Assembly (NCBI RefSeq): GCF_001580365.1
Contig: NZ_CP014480.1
Coordinates: 1,117,008 to 1,181,007, forward strand
Direction of reading: 5' to 3'
Length of the DNA: 64,000 nucleotides
DNA from: Kocuria turfanensis
Lineage (GTDB): Bacteria > Actinomycetota > Actinomycetes > Actinomycetales > Micrococcaceae
The notes under the pieces were generated by a model, which saw only the letters and a program-made list of their open reading frames with translations, was not told the origin of the DNA and did no database searches. The translations under genes were made by a program, and so were the position numbers. Shown here piece after piece: positions 52,119 through 60,736 of the stretch (position 1 is its first letter; each line of letters begins with the position of its first letter).

Positions 52119-52442
52119 ATGCCCGTCTACGCCTACGCCTGCAAGGACTGCGGCCACGCGTTCGACATCCGCCAGTCGTTCAGCGAGGACGCCCTGACGG
52201 CCTGCCCCGAGTGCGGCGGCGACCTGCGCAAGAAGTTCAACACGGTGGGCGTGGTGTTCAAGGGCTCCGGCTTCTACCGCAACGACTCGCGCTCCGACCG
52301 CACCGGCACGAGCTCCTCGTCCTCCGCCCCGGCTCCCGCGACGGCCGACGCCGCGCCGGCGGCCGCCGCGTCCGCCACGGCGTCCTCCGCCCCGTCCTCC
52401 ACCGGGACGTCCGCCTCCGGCTCGGGCGGCTCCGCGGCCTGA
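52119..52442 (+). CDS. FmdB-family zinc-ribbon protein
   Basis: 107 residues. The first 58 form the FmdB/CxxC zinc ribbon: C8-x2-C11 and C29-x2-C32 coordinate zinc, and KKFNTVGVVFKGSGFYRND closes the domain. The rest is a disordered Ser/Ala/Thr-rich tail. FmdB was named as a putative regulator in methylotrophs, but most bacterial members have no known job. Start ATG 52119 with CCAGGAGGACCC upstream, a near-ideal ribosome site for this genome, so strong translation is likely. A CIRCE-like operator sits in its promoter. Confidence 0.9.
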   Translation: MPVYAYACKDCGHAFDIRQSFSEDALTACPECGGDLRKKFNTVGVVFKGSGFYRNDSRSDRTGTSSSSSAPAPATADAAPAAAASATASSAPSSTGTSASGSGGSAA

Positions 52443-52564
52443 GCCGGCGCCCTCCCGGCGTCCGCGCTCCACCGGGCCCGCGACCGGGGACGGCCCCGCG
52501 GCCCCGTCCCCGGGTCCCCGCGCCGCCGTGCCCGGGGGCGGGCCGGGACCGTAGCGTGCCGGCC

Positions 52565-53296
52565 ATGAGCCCTCGTCCGCGCCCCGTCCGGCGGCGCTAC
52601 CCGCTGTCCCTGCACCTGCGCTCGGCGCTGTCCCGGCGCCGCCGCCTCGCCGCGGCCGTTCTCGTCAGTCTCGCCCTGGGCCTGGTCGTCCTCCGGCTCG
52701 GCCCGCCCCGGACCGGCACCGTGCCGGTCGTGACCGCCGCCGAGGCCCTGCCGGCGGGCACGGTGCTGGGACCGGAGCAGCTCGCGGTGGCCGCCTATCC
52801 GCCCGGACTGGTGCCCCAGGGCGCCGTCGCCGACCCGGCCGAGCTGGCCGGGCGCACCCTGGCTGGGGCCGCCGTCGCCGGCCAGCCGCTGACCGGCGCC
52901 GCCGTCGTCGGCCCCGGGCTGCTCACCGGCCGTCCCGCCGGGGCCACCGCGGTGACGCTGCGCATCGACGACCCGGCGGTCCTGCAGCACGTGCGCGCCG
53001 GGGACCACGTGGACGTCGTCGGTCTCTCCGACGACCTCTCCGGCGGCGAGCTCTCCGGCGGCGACCGCTCCGGCGAGCGGCGGATCCTGGGCCGTGCCCT
53101 GCCCGTGCTGTGGGTGCCCTCCCCCGCCTCCGGGGCGGACGGCGGGCTGCTCGCCGCCCCGCCCGGCGAGGAGGCGGGCCTGCTGGTGGTGGGGGCCCCG
53201 CACGAGGACGCGGCCCGGCTGGCCGGTGCCGGGCCCAGCACCGTGGTGCTCGTGCCCGCGCCCGTCAGCCCCAGTGCGGAGGCCGTTGGGCCCTGA
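52565..53296 (+). CDS. SAF-domain protein, CpaB/RcpC-like
   Basis: 243 residues: a basic cytoplasmic N-terminus, one transmembrane helix (about 28-46), a SAF domain (about 52-115: VVTAAEALPAGTVLGPEQLA, AGRTLAGAAVAGQPLT) and a C-terminal RcpC-like domain (TAVTLRIDDPAVLQHVRAGD). CpaB/RcpC proteins serve Flp/tad pilus assembly, but no pilus genes are nearby, so its function is uncertain. A TAGCGT -10 box (52552-52557) lies 7 nt before ATG 52565 (leaderless). Its last 32 bp overlap the small gene on the other strand. Confidence 0.8.
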   Translation: MSPRPRPVRRRYPLSLHLRSALSRRRRLAAAVLVSLALGLVVLRLGPPRTGTVPVVTAAEALPAGTVLGPEQLAVAAYPPGLVPQGAVADPAELAGRTLAGAAVAGQPLTGAAVVGPGLLTGRPAGATAVTLRIDDPAVLQHVRAGDHVDVVGLSDDLSGGELSGGDRSGERRILGRALPVLWVPSPASGADGGLLAAPPGEEAGLLVVGAPHEDAARLAGAGPSTVVLVPAPVSPSAEAVGP

Positions 53297-53525
53297 GCCA
53301 GTCCTCGTGCGCCTCGTCCACGGGCTCGTCCCCGGTCCCGGGGGCCGGGCCGGCGAGGCCGGCCAGGCGCGGCTCCGCCCCGGAGAACGTGCCGCCGGTC
53401 GCCCGCCGGGGCCGGCGCCGCGTCGGCGTCCGGTCCCGGGCGGGCCGCTCCTGGGCGGGCCGCTCCGGGGCGGGCCGGTCCTGGGCGGGATCGGCCGGGA
53501 CCGGGGTCTCCGGCTCACCGGGCAC
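53265..53525 (-). CDS. Small protein coupled to the helicase-like gene
   Basis: 86 residues, Pro/Arg-rich for the first 50, then a conserved-looking C-terminus EAHEDWLRAQRPPHWG. The start GTG 53525 lies inside the 3' end of the helicase-like gene (11-bp overlap), implying translational coupling, and its end overlaps the convergent SAF gene by 32 bp. The tail rich in Trp/Arg/Pro looks like a short interaction motif. No family name known to me; the gene is believed real because of the coupling. Confidence 0.55.
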   Translation of the reverse strand: MPGEPETPVPADPAQDRPAPERPAQERPARDRTPTRRRPRRATGGTFSGAEPRLAGLAGPAPGTGDEPVDEAHEDWLRAQRPPHWG

Positions 53526-56500
53526 GGGGATCCTGCCCTGGACCGGTGGGCAGGCCGAGGTAGCGCCGGATCAGCTCGGCCACCGTGTCGGGGTCGGTGA
53601 AGACCTCGATCGTCCACAGGGTGAGGTAGTTCCAGCCGGTGCGCTCGAGCTGCTGCGGCCGCAGCCGCGAGCGCTCCCGCACGGACAGCGCCGCGGCCTC
53701 GGCGGAGCCGTCGGACTGCCCGGCCACGGGGATGCGCAGCGGACGGCCCTCGGCGCGGGTCCGGCCGTCGAGCACGGCCCCGGCCGACATCGACTCGGTG
53801 TCCGCCCAGGCCACGAGGTCCACGACCCCGGCGTGGTGCAGCCGCACCGACGCCCCGCGCTCCGCGAGCCGGCGGGGGAGGTCCAGGCCGGCGCCGAGGT
53901 GCATGGCGAGCACGCGGGCGAAGTCCCGGGCGCCGTGCTGGAGCCCCTTGGCCTCGACCTCCTCCGGGTGCAGCGAGGTCACGATCCGGGTGGTGTGCCG
54001 GGCCCGGGTCATGGCCAGCACGAACGCCTGCCTCCCGTGCCGCTCGGACAGCGCGCCGAGGTACGGCACGGTGCGGCCGTTGGCCGTCTTGCCGAAGCCC
54101 AGGGAGAAGATCACGGTGTCCCGGACGATGCCCGCCGCACGGTGCAGGTCGACCACCCGGAAGGACTCGGGCCCCGGGGCGAAGAACGCCGCGGTGGCCG
54201 GCTCCTCCCGCATCCGCCGCCGGACGGCCTCGGCGATCCGGGCGGCGTGCACCGCGCTGGCCGTCACCACGGCCAGGGAGCGGCGCGGGTGGCCGGCGGC
54301 GTGCTCGAACACCAGCTCCACGACCCGGCGGACCTCGGCGGCGGGCGCCTGGATGCCCTCGATCCCGGCGGTCAGGGCGCCCACGCCGTCGGGGACGTAC
54401 TCCACGGAGAGCGCCGGCGCGGTGCCGGTGACGGACTCGCCGTGCGGCAGCCGGCGCAGCCGCCCGCCGTAGAACTGCTCGTCGAGGTAGTGGAAGACCC
54501 GCTCGTCCATCGACCGGTGGACGGTCCGCAGCGTCCGCTCCGGCACCACGCGGGAGAGGGCGTCGAAGGCGCTGTCCACCTCGACCACGGGATGGGCGCC
54601 CGGGGCCGGCGCCGCGGTGGGCGCCACGGTGAAGGGCTGGGGCCGGCCCAGGTGCGGGTCGCCGAACGCGATGACCTGCCGGCAGCGGGTCAGCGCCGGC
54701 AGCACCGCCGCGAGCGGGGAGCTCTCGGCGTCGAGCACCACCACGGCGTCGAAGTCGTGCTCCTCGGGCAGCGCCGCCGAGAGGACGAGCGGGCTGGCCG
54801 TCCACACGGGCACCAGCGAGCCGATCAGCTCGCCGGCGGAGGCGCTGACCTCCTCCAGCGGGGCGGCGCCGGCGCGCAGCATCCGGCGCAGGGCGGCGCC
54901 GGCGCGCGGGGACCGCCGCACGGTGCGCTGCCAGCGGTCGGCGAGCTCCCACAGCAGCCGGCCGGCGCCGGAGGCGATGTGCGCGGCGTCGGCGCGCCGG
55001 AACGTGGACTCCACCGTGCGCAGGGTGTGCCCCTCGGGCATCGCCAGGAAGTCGTCGCCGGTGATCATGGCCTCCAGAGTGGACTGCCACCAGGCCAGGT
55101 CGAACTCCCCGGGCACCTGCTCGGGCGGCACGGTGCGCCGCACCAGGTCGTCCACGAGCTCGCCGAGGCCCTGGCCGCGCAGCTCGTCGAGCAGGACCGT
55201 GCGCTCGGGCAGCATCTCGAGGTTGTCCTCGTCGTTGATGAGCCCGTCCAGGGTCTCGCGCAGGCGGTCGATCGGCCGGGCGAGCAGGTCCTCGCCGGCC
55301 GGGGCGCCCTCGAGCGCGATCGCCAGGCCCTCCAGGTCCTCCACGAACCGGGCGTGCACGGCCGCGAGCTCCTCCACCCGCTCGGAGACCACGGGGTGCT
55401 TCGACGACGTGGCCCACTCCTGCCACCGCTCCCTCTGCGACTGCACCCGCACGAGGGCGCTGTGCAGGTCGGACAGGTGGACGCCGTGCCGGATGTACTC
55501 CTTGGCGGCCTTGCGCAGCCGCGAGCGCTGCAGGCCGGTCATCTCGATCCCGTGCTCGCGCCGCCAGGCGGAGCCGGCGGTGGCGGCGACCAGGTCCGTG
55601 ACCGGCCGGTCGTAGATGTCCGGGGTGAACCGGGTCAGGGAGTCCTGGACCTCCTGGAGCAGGCGCAGCTGCCGCCCCCACTCCGGGACGGTCGTGCCGC
55701 CGCGCAGTCCGCTGGTGGCCAGGACGTGGCGCATCCCGGTCTCCAGGGTGGTCAGCTCGAGCAGCAGGGACTGGGCGAGGCGGTGGGCCTGGCGGGACTC
55801 GTCCTCGTTGACCAGCCGCGCCCCGCTCCACGGCCCGGCCAGGATCCCGGCGTCGAAAGCTCCGAGCTCGGCGGCGCGCCCGAGGCGGGCCACCACGGCG
55901 TCCCGGTCCGCGACGGCGTCGAGCACCGAGCGCGGGAAGCGCACCGCGGTGGCCGGGGCCGGGCGGCGGGAGGTCAGCTCGGCGAGGGCCTGCACCGCCC
56001 GGTACGGGGAGACGGACCAGCGCGGGCGCACGGTGTGCAGGGACCGCACGTGCTCGGCCAGCTGGTCGCGGCTGGTGCGCAGCGTCTCGTGCAGCTCGGC
56101 GAGGTCGGGGCGCTCGGCGCGCTCGTTGCGGGCGACCGCGCGGATGAGCTGCTGGGCCACGTCGGCGTCGCTGAGCTGGGAGGACAGCGGCAGCACCGCG
56201 GTGCCCAGCCCGAGCCCGTCCATCCGGCGCCCGAAGGCCGCCAGCGTGGTGCGCCGCTCCCCCAGCACCAGGACGGTGCGCCCGGCGGCCACGAGGGTGC
56301 CCACGGTGTTCACGGCGGTGTCGAGCTGGCCCGTGCCGGGTGCGGCGGTGACCACGAAGGAGTGCCCCTGCGCCGCGAGGTCCAGGACCTCCTGCTGGGG
56401 GCCGTCGGCGTCGAGCAGCAGCAGCTCGCCGGCGGGGTCGCGTTCGTCCAGCGGGGGCGCGTCGTGGGAGATCTCCTGCACCTGGGGGATGCGCCCCACG

Positions 56501-57261
56501 GTGGCGGCCTTGAGCCGGGCGAGGTCGCGCACCACCGCGGTGCGGGCCACGACCGACAGGTCGGCGGGACGGTCGTGCAGGTCCGCGAACGTGGAGACGA
56601 GCAGCTTGTGCTCCACGTGCATCCCCGGCACCGCCCCGGCCAGGGTGCGCAGGGTCTCCAGGGCCGGGGCCGGGTCGAGCCGGCGGGTGCCGTAGGCGAG
56701 CCGGGCCAGCTCCCCGGAGGTGAGGTCCACGCCGTGGTCGGCGGCCAGCCGGCGGACCATCGCGGGGTTGAGCCGGGCGGGGCCCACGAGCTGCAGCTCG
56801 AAGTCGTCGAGCTCGGGGCGCGGCCTGAGCGTGAGCGGGGCGAGCAGCACCGGGGCGATCCAGCGCCGCTGGCCCGCCCCGGTCGGGTCCGAGCCCTTGG
56901 GGCGGGCGAGCCAGGAGGCGGTGCCGGCGGCGAGGTACGCGGCGTCGAGCCCGTGGTTGACCGACAGCTCGTGGATCTTGGTGCGCAGGGAGCGCGCGGC
57001 CCGCACGGCCAGACCGTAGGCCTGGGGGTCGTGCACGATCGTGGACAGGCGGGTGGGCCGGCCCATGAGCAGCTGCGCCTGGCCCGAGGAGTTCGCCTCG
57101 GTCAGGTCGATGCAGACGTTGTCGACCTGGTTGAAGTCCAGCAGGGTGTCCGGCCCGGTGTAGGCGTCCATCTGCCGGGTCCACGGCTGCAGCGAGACGC
57201 GCTCGGGCGGCGTCCCGGGGGTGTCCGACGTCTGGGGGGTGCGGTCGGATGCGATCGACAT
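53515..57261 (-). CDS. Very large SF1 helicase-like protein with altered NTPase motifs and a Vsr/REase-like C-terminus
   Basis: 1248 residues. The order of a DUF4011/SF1-type helicase is recognisable: motif I region VVTAAPGTGQLDTAVNTVGT near residue 310, motif II/III region FDAVVVLDAESSPLAAVLPA then IAFGDPHLG, motif VI QAFVLAMTRARHTTR near residue 1120. Key residues differ: the Walker A lysine is Gln (GTGQ), the DEAS box reads D-A-E-S, and the GDPxQ glutamine is lost. The C-terminus (LERTGWNYLTLWTIEVFTDP) resembles the last strands of Vsr/MTES_1575-type nuclease domains. ATG 57261 has an ideal AGGAGGAG site. It follows guaA; function unknown. Confidence 0.8.
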   Translation of the reverse strand: MSIASDRTPQTSDTPGTPPERVSLQPWTRQMDAYTGPDTLLDFNQVDNVCIDLTEANSSGQAQLLMGRPTRLSTIVHDPQAYGLAVRAARSLRTKIHELSVNHGLDAAYLAAGTASWLARPKGSDPTGAGQRRWIAPVLLAPLTLRPRPELDDFELQLVGPARLNPAMVRRLAADHGVDLTSGELARLAYGTRRLDPAPALETLRTLAGAVPGMHVEHKLLVSTFADLHDRPADLSVVARTAVVRDLARLKAATVGRIPQVQEISHDAPPLDERDPAGELLLLDADGPQQEVLDLAAQGHSFVVTAAPGTGQLDTAVNTVGTLVAAGRTVLVLGERRTTLAAFGRRMDGLGLGTAVLPLSSQLSDADVAQQLIRAVARNERAERPDLAELHETLRTSRDQLAEHVRSLHTVRPRWSVSPYRAVQALAELTSRRPAPATAVRFPRSVLDAVADRDAVVARLGRAAELGAFDAGILAGPWSGARLVNEDESRQAHRLAQSLLLELTTLETGMRHVLATSGLRGGTTVPEWGRQLRLLQEVQDSLTRFTPDIYDRPVTDLVAATAGSAWRREHGIEMTGLQRSRLRKAAKEYIRHGVHLSDLHSALVRVQSQRERWQEWATSSKHPVVSERVEELAAVHARFVEDLEGLAIALEGAPAGEDLLARPIDRLRETLDGLINDEDNLEMLPERTVLLDELRGQGLGELVDDLVRRTVPPEQVPGEFDLAWWQSTLEAMITGDDFLAMPEGHTLRTVESTFRRADAAHIASGAGRLLWELADRWQRTVRRSPRAGAALRRMLRAGAAPLEEVSASAGELIGSLVPVWTASPLVLSAALPEEHDFDAVVVLDAESSPLAAVLPALTRCRQVIAFGDPHLGRPQPFTVAPTAAPAPGAHPVVEVDSAFDALSRVVPERTLRTVHRSMDERVFHYLDEQFYGGRLRRLPHGESVTGTAPALSVEYVPDGVGALTAGIEGIQAPAAEVRRVVELVFEHAAGHPRRSLAVVTASAVHAARIAEAVRRRMREEPATAAFFAPGPESFRVVDLHRAAGIVRDTVIFSLGFGKTANGRTVPYLGALSERHGRQAFVLAMTRARHTTRIVTSLHPEEVEAKGLQHGARDFARVLAMHLGAGLDLPRRLAERGASVRLHHAGVVDLVAWADTESMSAGAVLDGRTRAEGRPLRIPVAGQSDGSAEAAALSVRERSRLRPQQLERTGWNYLTLWTIEVFTDPDTVAELIRRYLGLPTGPGQDPRAR

Positions 57262-57411
57262 GGTTCTCCTCCTGCGCCGCGGCCCGGGGGCCGGGCGCGC
57301 ACGGGCCGGGTGGTCCGCGCGGACCACCCGACCCCGGCTGCTCGTGTCTCGCCCGTGCGGGGGCGGCTCCTGCGGGGCTGCCCCCGCACGACGGCTACTC
57401 CCGCTGGATGC

Positions 57412-59010
57412 CTACTCCCACTCGATGGTGCCCGGGGGCTTGGACGTGACGTCCAGCACCACCCGGTTGACCTCTTCGACCTCGTTGGTGATCCGGTTGG
57501 AGACGCGGGCCAGCAGGTCGTAGGGCAGGCGCGACCAGTCGGCGGTCATGGCGTCCTCGCTGGAGACCGGGCGCAGCACGATCGGGTGCCCGTAGGTGCG
57601 GCCGTCGCCCTGCACGCCCACCGAGCGCACGTCGGCCAGGAGCACGACCGGCATCTGCCAGACCTCGTCGTCGAGCCCGGCGCGGGTGAGCTCCTCGCGG
57701 GCGATGGCGTCCGCCCGGCGCAGCACCGCGAGGTTGGCCTCGGTGACCTCCCCGATGATCCGGATGCCCAGGCCGGGGCCGGGGAAGGGCTGGCGGCCCA
57801 CGATCTCGTGGGGCAGGCCCAGCTCCCGGCCCACGGCCCGCACCTCGTCCTTGAACAGGGTGCGCAGCGGCTCCACGAGCTCGAACTGCAGGTCCTCCGG
57901 CAGCCCGCCCACGTTGTGGTGGCTCTTGATGTTGGCGGCGCCCTCCCCGCCGCCGGACTCGACGACGTCGGGGTAGAGGGTGCCCTGGACGAGGAAGCGC
58001 ACGGGCTCCCCCTCCTGGGCGGCGGTGCGGGCGACGGCCTCCGCGGCGGCCTCGAAGGAGCGGATGAACTCCCGGCCGATGATCTTGCGCTTCTGCTCCG
58101 GGTCGGTGACGCCGGCGAGGGCGCCGAGGAAGCGCTCCTTCTCCTCGGCCACGTACAGGTTGACGCCGGTGGCGGCGACGAAGTCCTTCTCGACCTGCTC
58201 GGCCTCGCCCTCCCGGAGCAGGCCGTGGTCCACGAACACGCAGGTGAGCTGGTCGCCCACGGCCCGCTGGACCAGGGCGGCGGCCACGGCGGAGTCCACG
58301 CCGCCGGAGAGCCCGCAGATCACGGAGGCGGAGCCGACCTGCTCGCGGATCCGTTGGACGTGCTCCTCGATGATGTTGCCGGTGGACCAGGTCGGCTCCA
58401 CGCGCGCGCCGTCGAACAGGAAGTGCTCCAGCACCTTCTGCCCGTGCACGGAGTGCTTGACCTCGGGGTGCCACTGCACCCCGTACAGGCGGCGGGTGTC
58501 GTCGGCGAACGCGGCCACCGGGGTGGTCTCGGTGGAGGCGAGGACCTCGAACCCGGCGGGCGCCTCGACCACGGAGTCGCCGTGGCTCATCCACACGGTC
58601 TGGGTGCCGGGCGAGCCCTCGAGGATGGAGGCGCCGGGGCCGCCCACGGCGGTCGCGGTGGTCGCGCCGTACTCGCGGGCCCCGGTGTGCGCGACCGTGC
58701 CCCCGAGGGCCTGGGCCATGGCCTGGAAGCCGTAGCAGATGCCGAAGACGGGCACGCCGGCCTCGAAGAGGGCGGGGTCCTGCTGCGGGGCGTCCTCGGC
58801 GTAGACGGAGGACGGGCCGCCCGAGAGGATGATCGCCGCCGGCTGCTTGGCGAGGATCTGCTCGGTGGACCAGGTGTGCGGGACGATCTCGGAATAGACG
58901 TTGGCCTCGCGGACCCGGCGGGCGATCAGCTGCGCGTACTGCGCGCCGTAGTCGACCACCAGGACCGGGCGCTGCTCCAGCTCGGTACGGGTCTCAGGTG
59001 TTTCGGTCAC
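57412..59010 (-). CDS. guaA: GMP synthase (glutamine-hydrolysing)
   Basis: 532-residue enzyme that aminates XMP to GMP. The N-terminal class I amidotransferase has the nucleophile C92 ([11 protein letters not shown]) and partner residues in YGVQWHPEV; the ATP-pyrophosphatase domain carries the P-loop [14 protein letters not shown], and the dimerisation domain ends KPPGTIEWE, invariant in the family. GTG 59010 is preferred over ATG 59019 because a TAGGAT -10 box (59018-59023) overlaps the ATG and ends 7 nt before the GTG. First gene of its own unit inside the purine block; the helicase-like gene lies 150 bp downstream. Confidence 0.97.
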   Translation of the reverse strand: MTETPETRTELEQRPVLVVDYGAQYAQLIARRVREANVYSEIVPHTWSTEQILAKQPAAIILSGGPSSVYAEDAPQQDPALFEAGVPVFGICYGFQAMAQALGGTVAHTGAREYGATTATAVGGPGASILEGSPGTQTVWMSHGDSVVEAPAGFEVLASTETTPVAAFADDTRRLYGVQWHPEVKHSVHGQKVLEHFLFDGARVEPTWSTGNIIEEHVQRIREQVGSASVICGLSGGVDSAVAAALVQRAVGDQLTCVFVDHGLLREGEAEQVEKDFVAATGVNLYVAEEKERFLGALAGVTDPEQKRKIIGREFIRSFEAAAEAVARTAAQEGEPVRFLVQGTLYPDVVESGGGEGAANIKSHHNVGGLPEDLQFELVEPLRTLFKDEVRAVGRELGLPHEIVGRQPFPGPGLGIRIIGEVTEANLAVLRRADAIAREELTRAGLDDEVWQMPVVLLADVRSVGVQGDGRTYGHPIVLRPVSSEDAMTADWSRLPYDLLARVSNRITNEVEEVNRVVLDVTSKPPGTIEWE

Positions 59011-59042
59011 GCCCTCCATCCTAGGCCAGGCGCGGGAGAGGC

Positions 59043-59621
59043 TCAGTACCGCTTGGCGGCCTTCGGGTTGGCGCGCAGCTCCGCGGTGGTCGAGGCGTGG
59101 ATCTTGCGCTCCACCACGAAGGACAGGAACGGCACGACGCCGCCGAGGGCCATGACCACCAGCTGGGGGAAGGGCCAGCGCATCAGCGTCCAGACCCGGA
59201 AGCAGGAGACGAGGTAGACCACGTAGAACCAGCCGTGCACGATGAGGATCCACGTGGAGATGTTGACCCCGCCGGCGAGGTTCTCCAGCTCCAGGTCCTG
59301 CCAGCCCAGGGCCACCGTCTGCCCCGTGAGCTTGTCCGTGCCCCCGGCGATCAGATCGTAGCCCAGCCCGTAGCGGGTGATCATCTCGGCCACGAGCAGC
59401 AGCAGGAACGTGCCGGAGATCCAGGCGCAGACCATGTAGAAGGTCAGCGCCCCCCGGATCTGGGCCTCGGTGCCGCCGAAGCGCCGGCGCGGCTGCAGGG
59501 CCGTCCGGCGCGGGACCCGGCCGGGACCGCCGGTCGCGGGCCGGGCGTCCTGCGGGAGCGAGACCCGCACCCCGTCGGTGCGCTCCTTCGGGGAGGGGGT
59601 CGGCTGGGTGGGTTCAGTCAT
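59043..59621 (-). CDS. DUF3817 membrane protein
   Basis: 192 residues: a hydrophilic N-terminal 55, then three predicted helices ([59 protein letters not shown]) of the DUF3817 family, short integral membrane proteins common in actinobacteria next to purine or respiratory genes. The loop between helices 1 and 2 is longer than usual. Its ATG lies within the 3' end of the SURF1 gene (8-bp overlap), so the two are coupled. Function unknown. Confidence 0.82.
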   Translation of the reverse strand: MTEPTQPTPSPKERTDGVRVSLPQDARPATGGPGRVPRRTALQPRRRFGGTEAQIRGALTFYMVCAWISGTFLLLLVAEMITRYGLGYDLIAGGTDKLTGQTVALGWQDLELENLAGGVNISTWILIVHGWFYVVYLVSCFRVWTLMRWPFPQLVVMALGGVVPFLSFVVERKIHASTTAELRANPKAAKRY

Positions 59622-60624
59622 GGTGGGCTCCGGTCCTGTCCTGGGTCCTGTCGTGGGCGCCCGCTCCGCGGGCCCGGTCGCCGGGCTGCTCGCCGGGCTG
59701 GTCACGGGGCTGGTCGCCGGGCTGGTCGTCGAACCAGTAGTACTCCCCCGCCTCGGGGTCGTAGTAGTAGTAGCGCCCGCTCGCCTCGTCGAGGTAGTAC
59801 TCGCCCTCGAAGTAGAAGTACTCCTCGGGGTGCTGCTCGCGCAGCCACTCGTCGCGCACGAACCGCCACCAGATGTAGAGGGCGAAGCCGGCGAAGACCA
59901 CCCACTCGACCGCGTAGAAGAGGTTGAGCAGGTTCACGGACTCGTCCGTGGGCTGCTGGTCGATCTCCAGCTCGGACAGCCGCGGGCTCAGCAGCGCCGG
60001 GTCCGCGACGAGCGTCCCGTCCTCGCGGAGCTGGAAGGGCGCGGAGGCCGGGTTCTCGGCGAAGGCCGCCACGAACCCGGCGTAGAGCGGGGCGTCCCAG
60101 AGGTTGGTGAGCTGGGCCGGGGACACCGTGCCCACCTGGCCGTCCGGCAGGTCCTCGCCGGGCACCGGGCCCTCGGCGGGCAGGTAGCGGCCGACGACGC
60201 CGACCCGGCCCTCGGGCTCCGCCGGCACGGCCGCGGGATCCGCGGTCCAGCCGCGGGCCACGGCCACGGTGAGCTCGCCGGCGGCGTCCGGCCACCGCCC
60301 CGCGCTGTCGGCCACGGTCAGCGCCGAGACGACCCAGTACCCCTCGGTCCCGTCCTGCAGCCGCCCGGGGACCAGGAGCGTGGAGCCGTCCCGGTAGTCC
60401 CCGGTGACCGTGACCAGCTGGTCGGCCTGCGCCGCGGTGACGGGAGCCCCGGCCTCGGCGGCCTCGGCGAGCGGGACGGCCACGTCCTTGGCGGGGTCCT
60501 CCACCGTGCGGGCCCGCTCGCTGGACTCCAGCTGCCACTGGCTGAGCAGCACGAAGCCCACGGCCAGCCCGAGGCTCACGAGCAGCGTGAGGATCGATCG
60601 GGGGCGCAGGGCGGTCGTGAGCAC
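59614..60624 (-). CDS. SURF1-family cytochrome oxidase assembly factor with tyrosine-rich tail
   Basis: 336 residues. Two transmembrane helices (about 12-30 and 228-248) flank the extracytoplasmic SURF1 domain (SQWQLESSERA, TVTGDYRDGSTLLVPGRLQDG, GYWVVSAL, VARGWT). SURF1 helps insert haem a into aa3-type oxidase. Beyond helix 2 comes an unusual cytoplasmic tail of 80 residues with repeated tyrosine clusters (EYFYFEGEYYLDEASGRYYY then YDPEAGEYYWFDD) and a DQPG-type repeat. GTG 60624 follows a TAGCCT -10 box (60631-60636) by 6 nt (leaderless). Confidence 0.88.
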   Translation of the reverse strand: MLTTALRPRSILTLLVSLGLAVGFVLLSQWQLESSERARTVEDPAKDVAVPLAEAAEAGAPVTAAQADQLVTVTGDYRDGSTLLVPGRLQDGTEGYWVVSALTVADSAGRWPDAAGELTVAVARGWTADPAAVPAEPEGRVGVVGRYLPAEGPVPGEDLPDGQVGTVSPAQLTNLWDAPLYAGFVAAFAENPASAPFQLREDGTLVADPALLSPRLSELEIDQQPTDESVNLLNLFYAVEWVVFAGFALYIWWRFVRDEWLREQHPEEYFYFEGEYYLDEASGRYYYYDPEAGEYYWFDDQPGDQPRDQPGEQPGDRARGAGAHDRTQDRTGAHHD

Positions 60625-60736
60625 CCGTCAAGGCTAGTGCGCCTTCCTGGACGTTCGCCAATTCCGGCCCGCCCGCACGGGACGACGGCGCCGGCCCCCG
60701 TGCCGGGGTCCGCGGGGACCCCGGCACGGGCGGGGC

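Noticed and set aside
52565..53296. SAF/CpaB-like protein as part of a Flp/tad pilus cluster
   Set aside because: No cpaE, cpaF, tadB/C or pilin gene is present on either side.
56250..56400. Sequencing error as the cause of the altered Walker A motif
   Set aside because: A single base change could make Lys to Gln, but independent changes in the Walker B box and the GDPxQ motif in an uninterrupted frame make error unlikely.
53110..59217. A plus-strand frame open for about 2000 codons opposite the helicase-like gene and guaA
   Set aside because: It is the mirror of GC-rich third positions in the minus-strand genes; composition is Gly/Arg/His/Val-rich with no domain, while the opposite strand encodes recognisable families.
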